Positions 22,711 through 31,427 of a DNA stretch of 64,000 bases are shown here, piece by piece. The notes under the pieces are model-generated. The model made no database searches. It was not told where the DNA came from and saw nothing but the letters and a program-made list of their open reading frames with translations. A program made the position numbers and the translations under genes. The stretch lies in the IMG/VR virus record IMGVR_UViG_3300021093_003900, positions 1-64,000 of that record, one strand, 5' to 3'. Source of the DNA: a virus. Within the stretch, counting starts at the first letter, position 1. The number at the start of each line of letters is the position of its first letter.

Positions 22711-24582
22711 ATGAATAAAAATGTGATTATCGGTATCGACTTAGGTACCACAAACTCGGCGGTAGCAATTATTGAAGGTGGTCAACCTATCGTGGTTGCT
22801 AATTCAGAAGGTAAGAGAACTACACCATCGATTGTTGCTTTTACTGATAAAGATCGAAAGGTTGGTGATCCTGCAAAAAGACAGGCGGTAACCAATCCAG
22901 AAAAGACAGTCTTTTCAATAAAAAGATTTATTGGTAAAGATTTTGATAAATGTAAAGCAGAGTCAAAAAAAGTTCCTTACAAAACAACCAAAACATCAAC
23001 TGGTCTAGTTGGTGTAAAAATTGATGATAAGACATATACACCACAAGAAATTTCAGCAACTATTCTACAGAAAATGAAAAAAACAGCTGAAGATTATTTG
23101 GGTTATGAAGTAACTAGAGCGGTTATTACGGTACCTGCTTATTTCGGTGACCAAGAAAGGAGTGCTACTATTGAGGCTGGTGAAATTGCTGGATTGAAAG
23201 TTGAAAGGATTATTAATGAACCGACAGCTGCAGCATTGGCTTATGGTTTAGATAAAAAATCAAAAGATTCTAAAATATTGGTATTTGACTGTGGTGGTGG
23301 AACTCATGACGTATCGGTACTTGAAATTGGTGATGGGATTTTTGAAGTAAAATCCACTGATGGTGACACACATTTGGGTGGCGACGATTTTGACAACGCA
23401 ATTATCAATTGGATGACATCTGAGTTTCAAAATGAATATGGTATTGATCTTACAAAAGATCCAATGGCCCTCCAAAGAGTTAGAGAAGCCGCTGAAAAAG
23501 CAAAAATTGAATTGTCGTCATCTTCAAACAGTGAAATTAATTTACCTTACATTACTGCTCGTGAAGGTGTTCCTGTTCACTTTGTTAAATCATTACCAAG
23601 AAGTAAATTTGAACAACTGACAAAAGATTTGGTTGACAGAACAATTGCTTGTGCGAAAAAAGCTCTTAAAAACGCTAAATTAAAACCATCCGAAATTGAT
23701 GAGGTTGTTTTAGTTGGTGGATCTACTCGTATTCCAGCAATCCAAGAAGCGGTTGAGAACTTCATTGGTAAAAAAGCAAATAAATCAGTTAATCCTGATG
23801 AAGTTGTGGCTTTGGGAGCTGCTATACAAGGTGCGGTTCTTACTGGTGATGTAGATGATGTACTACTTTTAGATGTTATTCCATTGTCATTCGGTATCGA
23901 AACTATGGGTGGTGTGATGACAAAAATTATTGAAGCTAATACAACCATTCCAATCAAAAAACAACAAACATTCTCAACCGCTGTTGATAATCAACCAACT
24001 GTGGATATTAATGTACTACAAGGTGAAAGACCAATGGCAAATGATAACAGATCTTTGGGTAGATTTTTCTTGGAAGGTATTACACCAGCACCACGAGGTG
24101 TACCACAAATTGAAGTTACAATTGATATCGATGCAAATGGAATTCTTCATGTCACCGCAAAAGACCAAGCGTCTGGTAAGGAAAATAAAATCAGAATTGA
24201 AGGTGGTTCTTCACTAAAACCAGAAGAAATCGAAAGAATGAAACGTGAAGCTCAAGAAAATTTGGAACAAGATAAATTGGCACAACAAAGAGTTGAATTG
24301 TTCAATCAATGTGATAATCAAATTTTCAACACGAAAAAAAATATGGAAGAGTGGAAAGATAAGTTTACTGAAGAACAATCTACGAAGTTAAATGAATGTT
24401 TGGAAAATTTAGAGAAAGCTTATTCTGAACGAAATGAAGAAAATTGTAAAGAACATTCGGAAAAACTTAATAAAGTCTTTATTGAAGTTTCGAACGAAAT
24501 ATACTCAACAATGAAACCAGAAGACGACATGAATACTACAAATGATATTCAAGACGTTGAATTCACAGAAGTAGAAAAGTAA
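22711..24582 (+). CDS. dnaK: Hsp70 chaperone DnaK, 623 aa
   Basis: Full-length Hsp70: phosphate-1 motif [30 protein letters not shown], phosphate-2 region [13 protein letters not shown], adenosine motif [13 protein letters not shown], the linker [18 protein letters not shown], then substrate-binding and helical lid parts and a C-terminus DVEFTEVEK like the bacterial EEVDK tail. DCGGGTHD deviates from DLGGGTFD at two positions. No DnaJ or GrpE gene is in the window, so host partners may be used. It folds or disaggregates proteins with ATP. It is divergently paired with clpC. Confidence 0.95.
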   Translation: MNKNVIIGIDLGTTNSAVAIIEGGQPIVVANSEGKRTTPSIVAFTDKDRKVGDPAKRQAVTNPEKTVFSIKRFIGKDFDKCKAESKKVPYKTTKTSTGLVGVKIDDKTYTPQEISATILQKMKKTAEDYLGYEVTRAVITVPAYFGDQERSATIEAGEIAGLKVERIINEPTAAALAYGLDKKSKDSKILVFDCGGGTHDVSVLEIGDGIFEVKSTDGDTHLGGDDFDNAIINWMTSEFQNEYGIDLTKDPMALQRVREAAEKAKIELSSSSNSEINLPYITAREGVPVHFVKSLPRSKFEQLTKDLVDRTIACAKKALKNAKLKPSEIDEVVLVGGSTRIPAIQEAVENFIGKKANKSVNPDEVVALGAAIQGAVLTGDVDDVLLLDVIPLSFGIETMGGVMTKIIEANTTIPIKKQQTFSTAVDNQPTVDINVLQGERPMANDNRSLGRFFLEGITPAPRGVPQIEVTIDIDANGILHVTAKDQASGKENKIRIEGGSSLKPEEIERMKREAQENLEQDKLAQQRVELFNQCDNQIFNTKKNMEEWKDKFTEEQSTKLNECLENLEKAYSERNEENCKEHSEKLNKVFIEVSNEIYSTMKPEDDMNTTNDIQDVEFTEVEK

Positions 24583-24589
24583 TTTTCGT

Positions 24590-24597
24590 ATATTTAT
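24590..24597 (+). promoter_or_regulatory. Late-type box after dnaK
   Basis: ATATTTAT immediately upstream of the dnaK terminator hairpin; it could drive the KTSC gene at 24644 through the hairpin. Confidence 0.35.
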
Positions 24598-24599
24598 GG

Positions 24600-24630
24600 A
24601 AAGACCGACCCCTAAAAAAAGTCGGTCTTT
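24600..24630 (+). terminator. Intrinsic terminator of dnaK
   Basis: A 10-bp stem (AAAGACCGAC / GTCGGTCTTT) with an 11-nt A-rich loop, 17 bases after the dnaK stop. Confidence 0.8.
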
Positions 24631-24643
24631 TAATTTAAAAACT

Positions 24644-24889
24644 ATGGCAATATCAAAACAAACAATCGAGGGTACTAAAATAATAAATGAAGTACAATCA
24701 AGTAATTTAGTCAGGACTGAATATGATACTAGTGATAGTAGTTTGGTTGTAGAATTTAAAAATGGAACCAAATACTCCTATGAAAATGTTCCCCATAAAA
24801 TATATGCACAATTTAGATTAGCGGAGTCACAAGGAAATTTTTTCAATATTAACATCGCAAAAGTATTCAAATACAAAAAACTGACTTGA
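24644..24889 (+). CDS. KTSC-domain protein, 81 aa
   Basis: Start set at MAISKQTIEGTK after the hairpin; an ATG at 24596 would be translated through it. The sequence is a single KTSC domain (named after the C-terminus of some lysyl-tRNA synthetases): SSNLVRTEYDTSDSSLVVEF, GTKYSYENVPHKIYAQF, AESQGNFFNINI, KVFKYKKL. Such small proteins are common in phages and may bind nucleic acid, but their role is not established. Confidence 0.82.
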   Translation: MAISKQTIEGTKIINEVQSSNLVRTEYDTSDSSLVVEFKNGTKYSYENVPHKIYAQFRLAESQGNFFNINIAKVFKYKKLT

Positions 24890-24893
24890 TAAT

Positions 24894-24901
24894 ATATTTA
24901 T
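24894..24901 (+). promoter_or_regulatory. Late-type box for the nucleotidyltransferase gene
   Basis: ATATTTAT five bases before the ATG at 24907. Confidence 0.45.
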
Positions 24902-24906
24902 TATGA

Positions 24907-25641
24907 ATGGAAGGTTATCAAGAAATACTCAAATCATTTGAAACTAGAGATATTCTCAATGGTGAGATATGGAATGATGTTTTTACGGACAATCCAAGAC
25001 TTAAACCTCAGATCAGAAAAATTTTATTGAAAATTGCTTCTGAGTTTCAAGGATACTTAGGTGATGATATTTTTTTATCGGATGTAAGATTCACCGGGTC
25101 TTTAGCCAATTATAATTGGTCGAAGTTTTCGGATATTGATTTACATTGTATCATAGATTTTGAACAATTCGATCCATCAGAAAGAGAATTGTATAAAGAA
25201 CTCTTCAAACTGAAAAAAACACTTTTTAATGAAAACCATAACATCAGAGTAAAGGGTTATGAAGTTGAATTATATGCAGAGGATATTTCAGAAAAACATG
25301 TATCATCTGGTGTTTATTCAGTTCTATTTAACGATTGGATCAACCAACCGATTAAGAAAAAAGTAAATATAGATAAGAAATTTTTCTTACAGAAAGCGGA
25401 TACAATGATGGATAGAATTGATAATTTGATGATTGATGTTAAAGATCTAGATATTGATACCGCATTGAAAAAAATAAAAGATTTTAATGACAAACTTAAA
25501 AAATATAGAAAATCTGGGTTAGATAAGGGTGGTGAACTTTCATATGAAAATATGATATTCAAATTTTTACGAAGGAATGGGTATCTAGAAAAACTTCAAA
25601 CATTTAAAAATGAGTTAATGGATAGGAAACTTTCGCTTTAA
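24907..25641 (+). CDS. Pol-beta-superfamily nucleotidyltransferase, 244 aa
   Basis: Contains the signature FTGSLANYNWSKFSDIDLH (G64, S65; D76 and D78 as metal ligands) and a third acidic strand YEVELYAED. A helical C-terminal half follows with Lys-rich coiled-coil character (LKKIKDFNDKLKKYRKSGLD). Enzymes of this superfamily transfer a nucleotide to RNA, protein or a small molecule, or act as toxin components; the substrate cannot be told from the sequence. No HEPN partner is seen nearby. Confidence 0.82.
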   Translation: MEGYQEILKSFETRDILNGEIWNDVFTDNPRLKPQIRKILLKIASEFQGYLGDDIFLSDVRFTGSLANYNWSKFSDIDLHCIIDFEQFDPSERELYKELFKLKKTLFNENHNIRVKGYEVELYAEDISEKHVSSGVYSVLFNDWINQPIKKKVNIDKKFFLQKADTMMDRIDNLMIDVKDLDIDTALKKIKDFNDKLKKYRKSGLDKGGELSYENMIFKFLRRNGYLEKLQTFKNELMDRKLSL

Positions 25642-25674
25642 CAATTTAATAATTCGATTATTTAACATTTCAGT

Positions 25675-25682
25675 ATATTTAT
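25675..25682 (+). promoter_or_regulatory. Late-type box for the gene at 25696
   Basis: ATATTTAT (within TATATTTAT) 13 bases before the ATG; it may be the start of the packaging and head transcript. Confidence 0.5.
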
Positions 25683-25695
25683 AACATAAAAAACT

Positions 25696-25884
25696 ATGAA
25701 CGGAGCATTTAGCGCAGGTACAGAATATTTTGAATGTAGAGTTTGTTTCAGTAGTTCAGGATGTACTTGTACCTCCTCAACTCAACAAACTTTACCACAT
25801 CCTATTTGGTCAACAAATAGAGAAGTTGCAATTATTCAGTTGGGTATGGTACAATTGGGTGGAATGCACGGACTTAATTCATAA
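25696..25884 (+). CDS. Small Cys-rich protein, 62 aa
   Basis: The N-terminal half carries four Cys residues in ECRVCFSSSGCTCTSS, possibly a small metal site; the second half (REVAIIQLGMVQLGGMHGLNS) is hydrophobic. It precedes the 419-aa gene by 20 bases and shares its promoter. No family is recognised. Confidence 0.6.
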   Translation: MNGAFSAGTEYFECRVCFSSSGCTCTSSTQQTLPHPIWSTNREVAIIQLGMVQLGGMHGLNS

Positions 25885-25904
25885 AAAAACTAAAAAAAAA
25901 TAAA

Positions 25905-27164
25905 ATGGCAGATCTAAAACCTATTGGGAGCGAAAGATTAACTGGTAAATCCAAAATACAAAGAATTTTGGAAATTTCTCGTTATAAAGAGAACATCCCT
26001 AAAAGTATCAATGAAACCACAAGAACTGAATACAGCAAGGTTTTATCGGACGGAAATGAATATGAGATTGTTAAAGAAAAAATGGGATATGTAATCAAAA
26101 AAAGAGTTGATGAATCTTATGATTATATTGAACCTATGAAAAACAGAAAACACTATGGCTCTTATTCAGCCGCTTTAAAACGTTTGAATTTAATAGCTAA
26201 AGAGGTAAATAGATTAGTTGAAAATGAAGAGGAAACACCTTTGTTTAATTTAGGTGAACAAAAAAGATTCACATTAAAAACACCAAAGCCACCAGTGCCA
26301 CCCTCAGTTCCAGCAACAGCTCAACCAGTTGCACCTGCTGAAATGCCAGCACCAATGGGAGACGTGACTTCCGCTGATGATATGCCACCTGTTGATATGA
26401 GTCAAAATATAGGGGGTGAAGAAACGCCTATGCCTGATATGGGGGGTGAAGAAACACCTATGCCTGACATGGGGGGTGAAGAAACGCCTATGCCTGATAT
26501 GGGTGGTGAAATACCTGATATGGGTGGTGGAAAAGAAGAAGTTTCTTTTCGTACAATTCAAAAATTAACAGGAAAACTAGGTCAAAAACTAAGAATGTTG
26601 GATGACACAGTTGGTATGACATCTGAAGATGTAAAGTATGTATTAAATTCTATCTTATCTGCGGTTGATTTATCGAAACTAGAAGACGAAGATCGTGAAG
26701 ATATTTTGGCTAATTTTGAAGATGATTATGATGAAGATATGATGGGATCTGATGATATGGGTGATCAAATTGATGTCGACACTGAAGTTGATGTTGAAGA
26801 ACCCAAAATGTCAGCACCAAAAGAAGAATTTAGTGAGGAAGATGATGATGGATTCCGTAAAAGAATTAGTCCAATTATGGACTCATTTTTTGCTGAATCT
26901 GAGGTTGAAAAACTTTTATCTCGATACTATCGTGTGAATGAAAAGGAAAAGAAATTGAAAGATAAAAAAATAGATGAATATAAAAAAGTGACATTGAATC
27001 AAGTAAATCAACTAGCCGAAACAAAAAAACAAAAGGATAGTGCTGAGTTTATTATAAAAGAAACCAAAGGATTTAAGTTCAAAGGTAAGACTAATCTTAA
27101 AAACCTAGTTTTTGAAAATAATGGTGAAATTTTGAAAATTGATTTAGATGGACAATTTCTATGA
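25905..27164 (+). CDS. Acidic repeat-containing virion-type protein, 419 aa
   Basis: An N-terminal helical and beta domain (about 1-125) is followed by a Pro-rich linker (PKPPVPPSVPATAQPVAPAEMP), tandem GGEETPMPDM repeats (about 170-208), a short globular part (FRTIQKLTGKLGQKLRMLDD), an acidic stretch, and a C-terminal Lys-rich helical region. It is first of a coupled set leading to the terminase. It is probably structural or part of the morphogenetic core; no homologue is recognised. Confidence 0.65.
   Translation: MADLKPIGSERLTGKSKIQRILEISRYKENIPKSINETTRTEYSKVLSDGNEYEIVKEKMGYVIKKRVDESYDYIEPMKNRKHYGSYSAALKRLNLIAKEVNRLVENEEETPLFNLGEQKRFTLKTPKPPVPPSVPATAQPVAPAEMPAPMGDVTSADDMPPVDMSQNIGGEETPMPDMGGEETPMPDMGGEETPMPDMGGEIPDMGGGKEEVSFRTIQKLTGKLGQKLRMLDDTVGMTSEDVKYVLNSILSAVDLSKLEDEDREDILANFEDDYDEDMMGSDDMGDQIDVDTEVDVEEPKMSAPKEEFSEEDDDGFRKRISPIMDSFFAESEVEKLLSRYYRVNEKEKKLKDKKIDEYKKVTLNQVNQLAETKKQKDSAEFIIKETKGFKFKGKTNLKNLVFENNGEILKIDLDGQFL
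26413..26528 (+). repeat. 30-bp tandem coding repeat
   Basis: Three near-identical 30-bp units encoding GGEETPMPDM plus a shortened fourth, inside the 419-aa gene. Confidence 0.85.
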
Positions 27165-27556
27165 GCCACTTAATTTATATCAACGGACTAGGCCCGAATT
27201 ATAAAGGAGATAACATTTACGAATTTATCTTTAGTGACTCTTTTGATGTGTGGGGAGATAACTGGGATTCAAAACCAGCTCACGGTCATCCATTACCACC
27301 TGAAATGAAATACATAACTAAAGTCGGTATTCTACGTAATACTGAGGTGATACTGGATCTAGTTCAAAATTCTGACTATATGGGTGTTATTGATGCTATG
27401 GAAGACATAATAGCCCTTGGTTGGGAAACAGATGAAAGTTGTGGCGAAAATAAAAGATTAGTATTTAAGTTTGGTGAACCCGAACAAAGTATAAAAGATA
27501 AACTTTACGAAAGAGATGTCGTATTGGAATTTGAAAAACAAATGTCTTATGTCTAA
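27161..27556 (+). CDS. Hypothetical protein, 131 aa
   Basis: Starts by an ATGA overlap with the preceding stop. It is an alpha/beta protein with aromatic-rich strands (YIFSDSFDVWGDNWDSKPAHG is interrupted here: key residues are DVWGDNW and PAHGHPLPPEM) and a C-terminal half like a small regulatory fold (VIDAMEDIIALGWETDESCG, RLVFKFGEPEQSIKDKLYE). A similar small protein is common next to packaging genes of related large phages as far as I recall; the function is unknown. Confidence 0.68.
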   Translation: MSHLIYINGLGPNYKGDNIYEFIFSDSFDVWGDNWDSKPAHGHPLPPEMKYITKVGILRNTEVILDLVQNSDYMGVIDAMEDIIALGWETDESCGENKRLVFKFGEPEQSIKDKLYERDVVLEFEKQMSYV

Positions 27557-28367
27557 AATTAAAATTAATAAGTTAGTAAAAGCTGGACTAAGTAGAAATA
27601 TGGTTTCGCAATTGTCCGAGAGAGCAATGGATGTGTTAATTCAAAAATTTATTTTGGATGAACAAACTACGATGGTTCCAGCAAGCGACCAACGCACAAT
27701 TCAAGATTTAAAAAATCAGAAAAAAACATTTGCTGTTTACGAAAAAGAAGTAACTGAGGATGAAGAAGATCCTATGGATTTTGAAAAAGGTGAGAGAACT
27801 CAAGATCCACACCAAGTTGGCCCATCAACAGACGATGGTTTTGGTAATTACGGCGATGGTATGGATGAAGGCGAAATGACTGAAAAAAAACAAAAGAAAA
27901 ATCCTTGGGCTATTTGCACGGCAACTATGGGTAAAAAATTTGGTACAACTGAAAGAAGTGATTGGTCTAAAAGACAGATGAAAGAATATGAGAGATGTGT
28001 AATGGATGTCAAAAAACAGGTCAAAGAAAATAAGAACCCCCTACTTCCAATCCTAGAAAATATAACTAGAAAACAAATTGAAACCAATTTGTTACCTCAG
28101 ATGGATAAAGCTTCATTAATTGAGATGGTCGCTAAAAACCAATCTATTGTTAAAAGACCACTTCATAATTCATCCAAAGATAAAACCAAAAAGATGAAAA
28201 AACCTCTCGGTTCTATGTTTTCAGTTACTAAAGAAAAATTTGAGAGTGATCTCAAAGAAATGGAAAAAACAGAAGGAAAAACACGTGAATTATCACCCAA
28301 TCTCGGTAAGACCAAAATTCCTGATTACTTAACTTTTGATCAACTTAATATTAAATTTAAAAAGTAA
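27549..28367 (+). CDS. Hypothetical basic/acidic protein, 272 aa
   Basis: Start set at MSKIKINKLVKAGLSRN (27549), which overlaps the previous stop by eight bases. An N-terminal helical segment, a central acidic, Gly-rich linker, then a Trp/Cys unit (NPWAICTATMGKKFGTTERSD) of the type seen in small phage proteins, a Lys-rich part and a C-terminus SPNLGKTKIPDYLTFDQLNI. It ends in TAATG shared with the next start. No family is recognised. Confidence 0.65.
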   Translation: MSKIKINKLVKAGLSRNMVSQLSERAMDVLIQKFILDEQTTMVPASDQRTIQDLKNQKKTFAVYEKEVTEDEEDPMDFEKGERTQDPHQVGPSTDDGFGNYGDGMDEGEMTEKKQKKNPWAICTATMGKKFGTTERSDWSKRQMKEYERCVMDVKKQVKENKNPLLPILENITRKQIETNLLPQMDKASLIEMVAKNQSIVKRPLHNSSKDKTKKMKKPLGSMFSVTKEKFESDLKEMEKTEGKTRELSPNLGKTKIPDYLTFDQLNIKFKK

Positions 28368-29617
28368 TGTTAAAGAAAAAATTTATTAAAGAAGCGCCGA
28401 TCGACTATGGTGATAGACCAGAAAGAATGGATTCGGGTACACAGAGGAAAATAGAAACTGGGCAAACTCCTATTTCCAAACAACCTTTTATGCCTAAAAT
28501 CACAGGAACACAAACATTCGAAGAAGTTATTGCCTCTGAAAGATTTAAACAAGTAATCGAAAACATTCGTAGATATACTGACATACCTGGTCCTGTTGAT
28601 ATGCGAAACATCAGTCAATTACAGATGTTATTAATGTCAGCACTCCGAGAAATAGTAAACATTGAAAAACAACACAAGGAATATTTAGAAAACTTATCAA
28701 TTGAATTGGTTAGAAAAGAATTAGAAATAAGCCTCTCTGAGATAGAGTATGAATCTTATTTGGTTAGTCCTGATGACATTTCCAACGAAGGTTTTCAAAT
28801 GGAACCTGAAGAGAAATCCGTAGAAGAAATAGCAAAATTATTTCAAACACCAGAAAAGGAAAAGGATGAAGAAGAAAACCCAGTCGAAAGTTTACTAAGA
28901 GCCTTAGAAGAGTTTAATATTGAAAGAAGTAAGAGAAGATTAATTAATATGTTCATTCAAGGTGCTGGGGCTAAAGCCCAATATATGTACCATTTGATTG
29001 AAGAAAAATTAAATGAACTAGATCCAAGGTTATTAAATTTATATGGAACATTAATGTCCGTCAATGAAATGTTATATTGGATTTTGAACGAAAACATGCT
29101 AGGAAATTTGATGGGAAGTAAAGCTGGTTCGGTTGAAGTCGATACAAATCAAGATCCCCCGAAAGTTGTTGCCAAAGGGGTTATTTTTCCAGTGTTACTA
29201 CACGAGTTGGTGAAAGGAACGTATGAAGTTATTGGAAAATTCGGATTACCATCAAACCCTGAAAAACAAAAGATGGTTACAGGATACGAGGATACGTTAC
29301 CTGCTGAGGTTTGGGATTTAAGATTTGGGCCTGTGTTCTGGGAAAGATTATTAAACGTGTATCCTGATAGGATTTTTGAATCAGGACAAAGATTTATACA
29401 AAATTATTTGTTTCAAAAATTTGTTATGATGAGTGCTGAAGAATTTATTGATCTAACAAAAATGATTCTTTTGGGTAATCCGAAAGCAAATCAAATTTTG
29501 GATAGAATGGTAAAAGAAATATCGGAAAGATTGAGAGAACTAGAAAATGAAGCTAGTAAAAAAGATGAGGATGATGAATTGGGTGATATTAACATTGACG
29601 ATATCTTCAATCGATAA
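28367..29617 (+). CDS. Hypothetical protein upstream of terminase, 416 aa
   Basis: The N-terminus MLKKKFIKE|APIDYGD carries a candidate prohead-protease site. The rest is helical, with IGKFGLPSNP, LPAEVWDLRFGPVFWERLL and an acidic C-terminal tail (ASKKDEDDELGDINIDDIF). Its place directly before the large terminase gene could suit a packaging or portal-associated role, but the length is much greater than T4 gp16 and no small-terminase motif is seen. Confidence 0.65.
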   Translation: MLKKKFIKEAPIDYGDRPERMDSGTQRKIETGQTPISKQPFMPKITGTQTFEEVIASERFKQVIENIRRYTDIPGPVDMRNISQLQMLLMSALREIVNIEKQHKEYLENLSIELVRKELEISLSEIEYESYLVSPDDISNEGFQMEPEEKSVEEIAKLFQTPEKEKDEEENPVESLLRALEEFNIERSKRRLINMFIQGAGAKAQYMYHLIEEKLNELDPRLLNLYGTLMSVNEMLYWILNENMLGNLMGSKAGSVEVDTNQDPPKVVAKGVIFPVLLHELVKGTYEVIGKFGLPSNPEKQKMVTGYEDTLPAEVWDLRFGPVFWERLLNVYPDRIFESGQRFIQNYLFQKFVMMSAEEFIDLTKMILLGNPKANQILDRMVKEISERLRELENEASKKDEDDELGDINIDDIFNR

Positions 29618-29627
29618 CTGAAATGAA

Positions 29628-31397
29628 ATGGGATTTACTAAAGAACAACTTTTACTTGAATATACCAAGTGTGTTAGGAATACAGAATACGCTTTAAAAA
29701 CATATTTGCAAACTTATGACAATACACAGTTAAAATATGTTCCTCTAGAACTTTTTCCAGATCAGGCAACCCTTATTAAAGATTACGAAGAACACAACGA
29801 AAACATTGCAAAGAAATATAGACAAGCTGGTGTATCTACAGTTACCGCGGCTTGGATTAGTAAAAAATTAGCATTCGCTCTTAAAAACAAACCCGAAAAG
29901 GTTTTGTGTATTGCAAATAAGTTGGATACTGCGGTTGAATTTGCAAATAAAGTGAGGGGGTTTATTGACCAATGGCCAAGTTGGGTGGGTATTACCTACA
30001 GTAATGAAAAAAATTCCCAAAGACATTTTAAAATTTCTAACGGGTGTGAAGTCAAAGCGGTTGCTACGTCTAAGGATGCGTTAAGGGGTTATACACCAAC
30101 AATTCTTATTTTTGATGAGGCAGCGTATATTGAGGCTGATAGTGATTTCTGGGCGGCCTGTATGGCCTCGTTATCGACAGGGGGTAAAGTAATTGTTATT
30201 TCCACACCAAATGGATACGACCCGATATATTATGAGATCTATGACCAATCTTTAAGGGGGATTAATGATTTTAAAATAACCGAAATGTTTTGGTGGAGAG
30301 ATCCAAGATACACCAAAGATTTACAGTTTTTAAAAGTAGATGATCTTATTCATTTTTATCTTAACAGAGATGAATACCCAAATCTAGAAATTGTTGATTT
30401 TTCAGACACACTACCATTTGATCGAGACTATGATGAGATCCAAAAATTATTTGAAAGTGGATACAAACCAACGTCAAATTGGTTTGAAAAAATGGTCAAG
30501 AAATTAAAATATGATAAAAGAAAAGTTGCACAAGAATTAGAATGTAATTTTTTGGGGTCTGGTGATAATGTATTTGAATCCAATAGGATTCAAAGAATAT
30601 TGGAAAATGATATAAAAGAACCAGTAAACAAAATGGTGAGTGGTGGTTTGTGGTTATGGAAAGAACCAGTTTTGGGACATCGATATATTATGGGTGTTGA
30701 CGTGAGCAGAGGTGATAGCGAAGACTTTTCAACTTTTCAAATTTTTGATTTCGACGATCGTGAACAGGTCGTTGAATATTTGGGAAAATTACCCCCCGAT
30801 AGTCTAGCGGATATTGTTTATAAGTGGGCAACAATGTATAAAGCATTTGTTGTTATTGATATTACTGGTGGTATGGGAGTCTCAACCGCAAGAAAACTTC
30901 AAGAACTAGGTTACAAAGATTTATATGTTGATGGTATGGATATTGCAAATAAATGGAAATTTGATCCAAAAATACAAGATAAAATACCGGGAATAAATTT
31001 TAACAATAAACGAGTACAAATAATTTCCGCACTAGAAGAATATTTTCGTCACGGATTAAAAATACATTCAATTCGTCTTGTTAATGAAATGAATACATTC
31101 GTTTATATTAATGGTCGTCCTGATCATATGAAAGGACAACACGACGATTTAATTATGTCTCTTGCTATGGCGGTATATGTTGCCGATTATTCATTTACTC
31201 AGTTACAAAAAGTATCACAACAAGCAAAAGTTTTATTGGAATCTTGGGAAGTAAAAACATACGAACAACCTTCATCCCAACATTTTAATCCAGCATTACC
31301 AAACACAAATTATAAAGAAAATCCAGCGTTTAGAAATCAACCATCAAGAGCTGACTATGAACAATATTCTTGGTTGTTCGGTGGTGGTAAGCGTTGA
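29628..31397 (+). CDS. Terminase large subunit (T4 gp17-like), 589 aa
   Basis: ATPase domain: deviant Walker A KYRQAGVST (63-71), Walker B TILIFDEAA (158-166), coupling motif VIVISTPNG (188-196). Nuclease domain: GVDVSRGDS with D358, VVIDITGG with D411 and HDDLIMSL with D506/D507 as probable metal ligands. The length is close to T4 gp17 (610 aa). It cuts concatemers and drives DNA into the prohead at the portal. The portal gene follows after 30 bases, with a box of its own. Confidence 0.95.
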   Translation: MGFTKEQLLLEYTKCVRNTEYALKTYLQTYDNTQLKYVPLELFPDQATLIKDYEEHNENIAKKYRQAGVSTVTAAWISKKLAFALKNKPEKVLCIANKLDTAVEFANKVRGFIDQWPSWVGITYSNEKNSQRHFKISNGCEVKAVATSKDALRGYTPTILIFDEAAYIEADSDFWAACMASLSTGGKVIVISTPNGYDPIYYEIYDQSLRGINDFKITEMFWWRDPRYTKDLQFLKVDDLIHFYLNRDEYPNLEIVDFSDTLPFDRDYDEIQKLFESGYKPTSNWFEKMVKKLKYDKRKVAQELECNFLGSGDNVFESNRIQRILENDIKEPVNKMVSGGLWLWKEPVLGHRYIMGVDVSRGDSEDFSTFQIFDFDDREQVVEYLGKLPPDSLADIVYKWATMYKAFVVIDITGGMGVSTARKLQELGYKDLYVDGMDIANKWKFDPKIQDKIPGINFNNKRVQIISALEEYFRHGLKIHSIRLVNEMNTFVYINGRPDHMKGQHDDLIMSLAMAVYVADYSFTQLQKVSQQAKVLLESWEVKTYEQPSSQHFNPALPNTNYKENPAFRNQPSRADYEQYSWLFGGGKR

Positions 31398-31410
31398 TTT
31401 ATAAATCGAA

Positions 31411-31418
31411 GTATTTAC
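31411..31418 (+). promoter_or_regulatory. Late-type box for the portal gene
   Basis: GTATTTAC nine bases before the ATG at 31428. Confidence 0.4.
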
Positions 31419-31427
31419 CATTAAAAG

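Noticed and set aside
24907-25641. Nucleotidyltransferase as half of a toxin-antitoxin (MNT/HEPN) pair
   Set aside because: No HEPN-type partner lies beside it; the neighbours are a KTSC protein and a small Cys-rich protein.
26413-26528. Possible CRISPR array
   Set aside because: The repeats are directly adjoining coding units without spacers, in frame in a long gene.
26304-26561. Minus-strand frame rich in His, Arg and Phe
   Set aside because: Antisense product of the GGEETPMPDM repeats.
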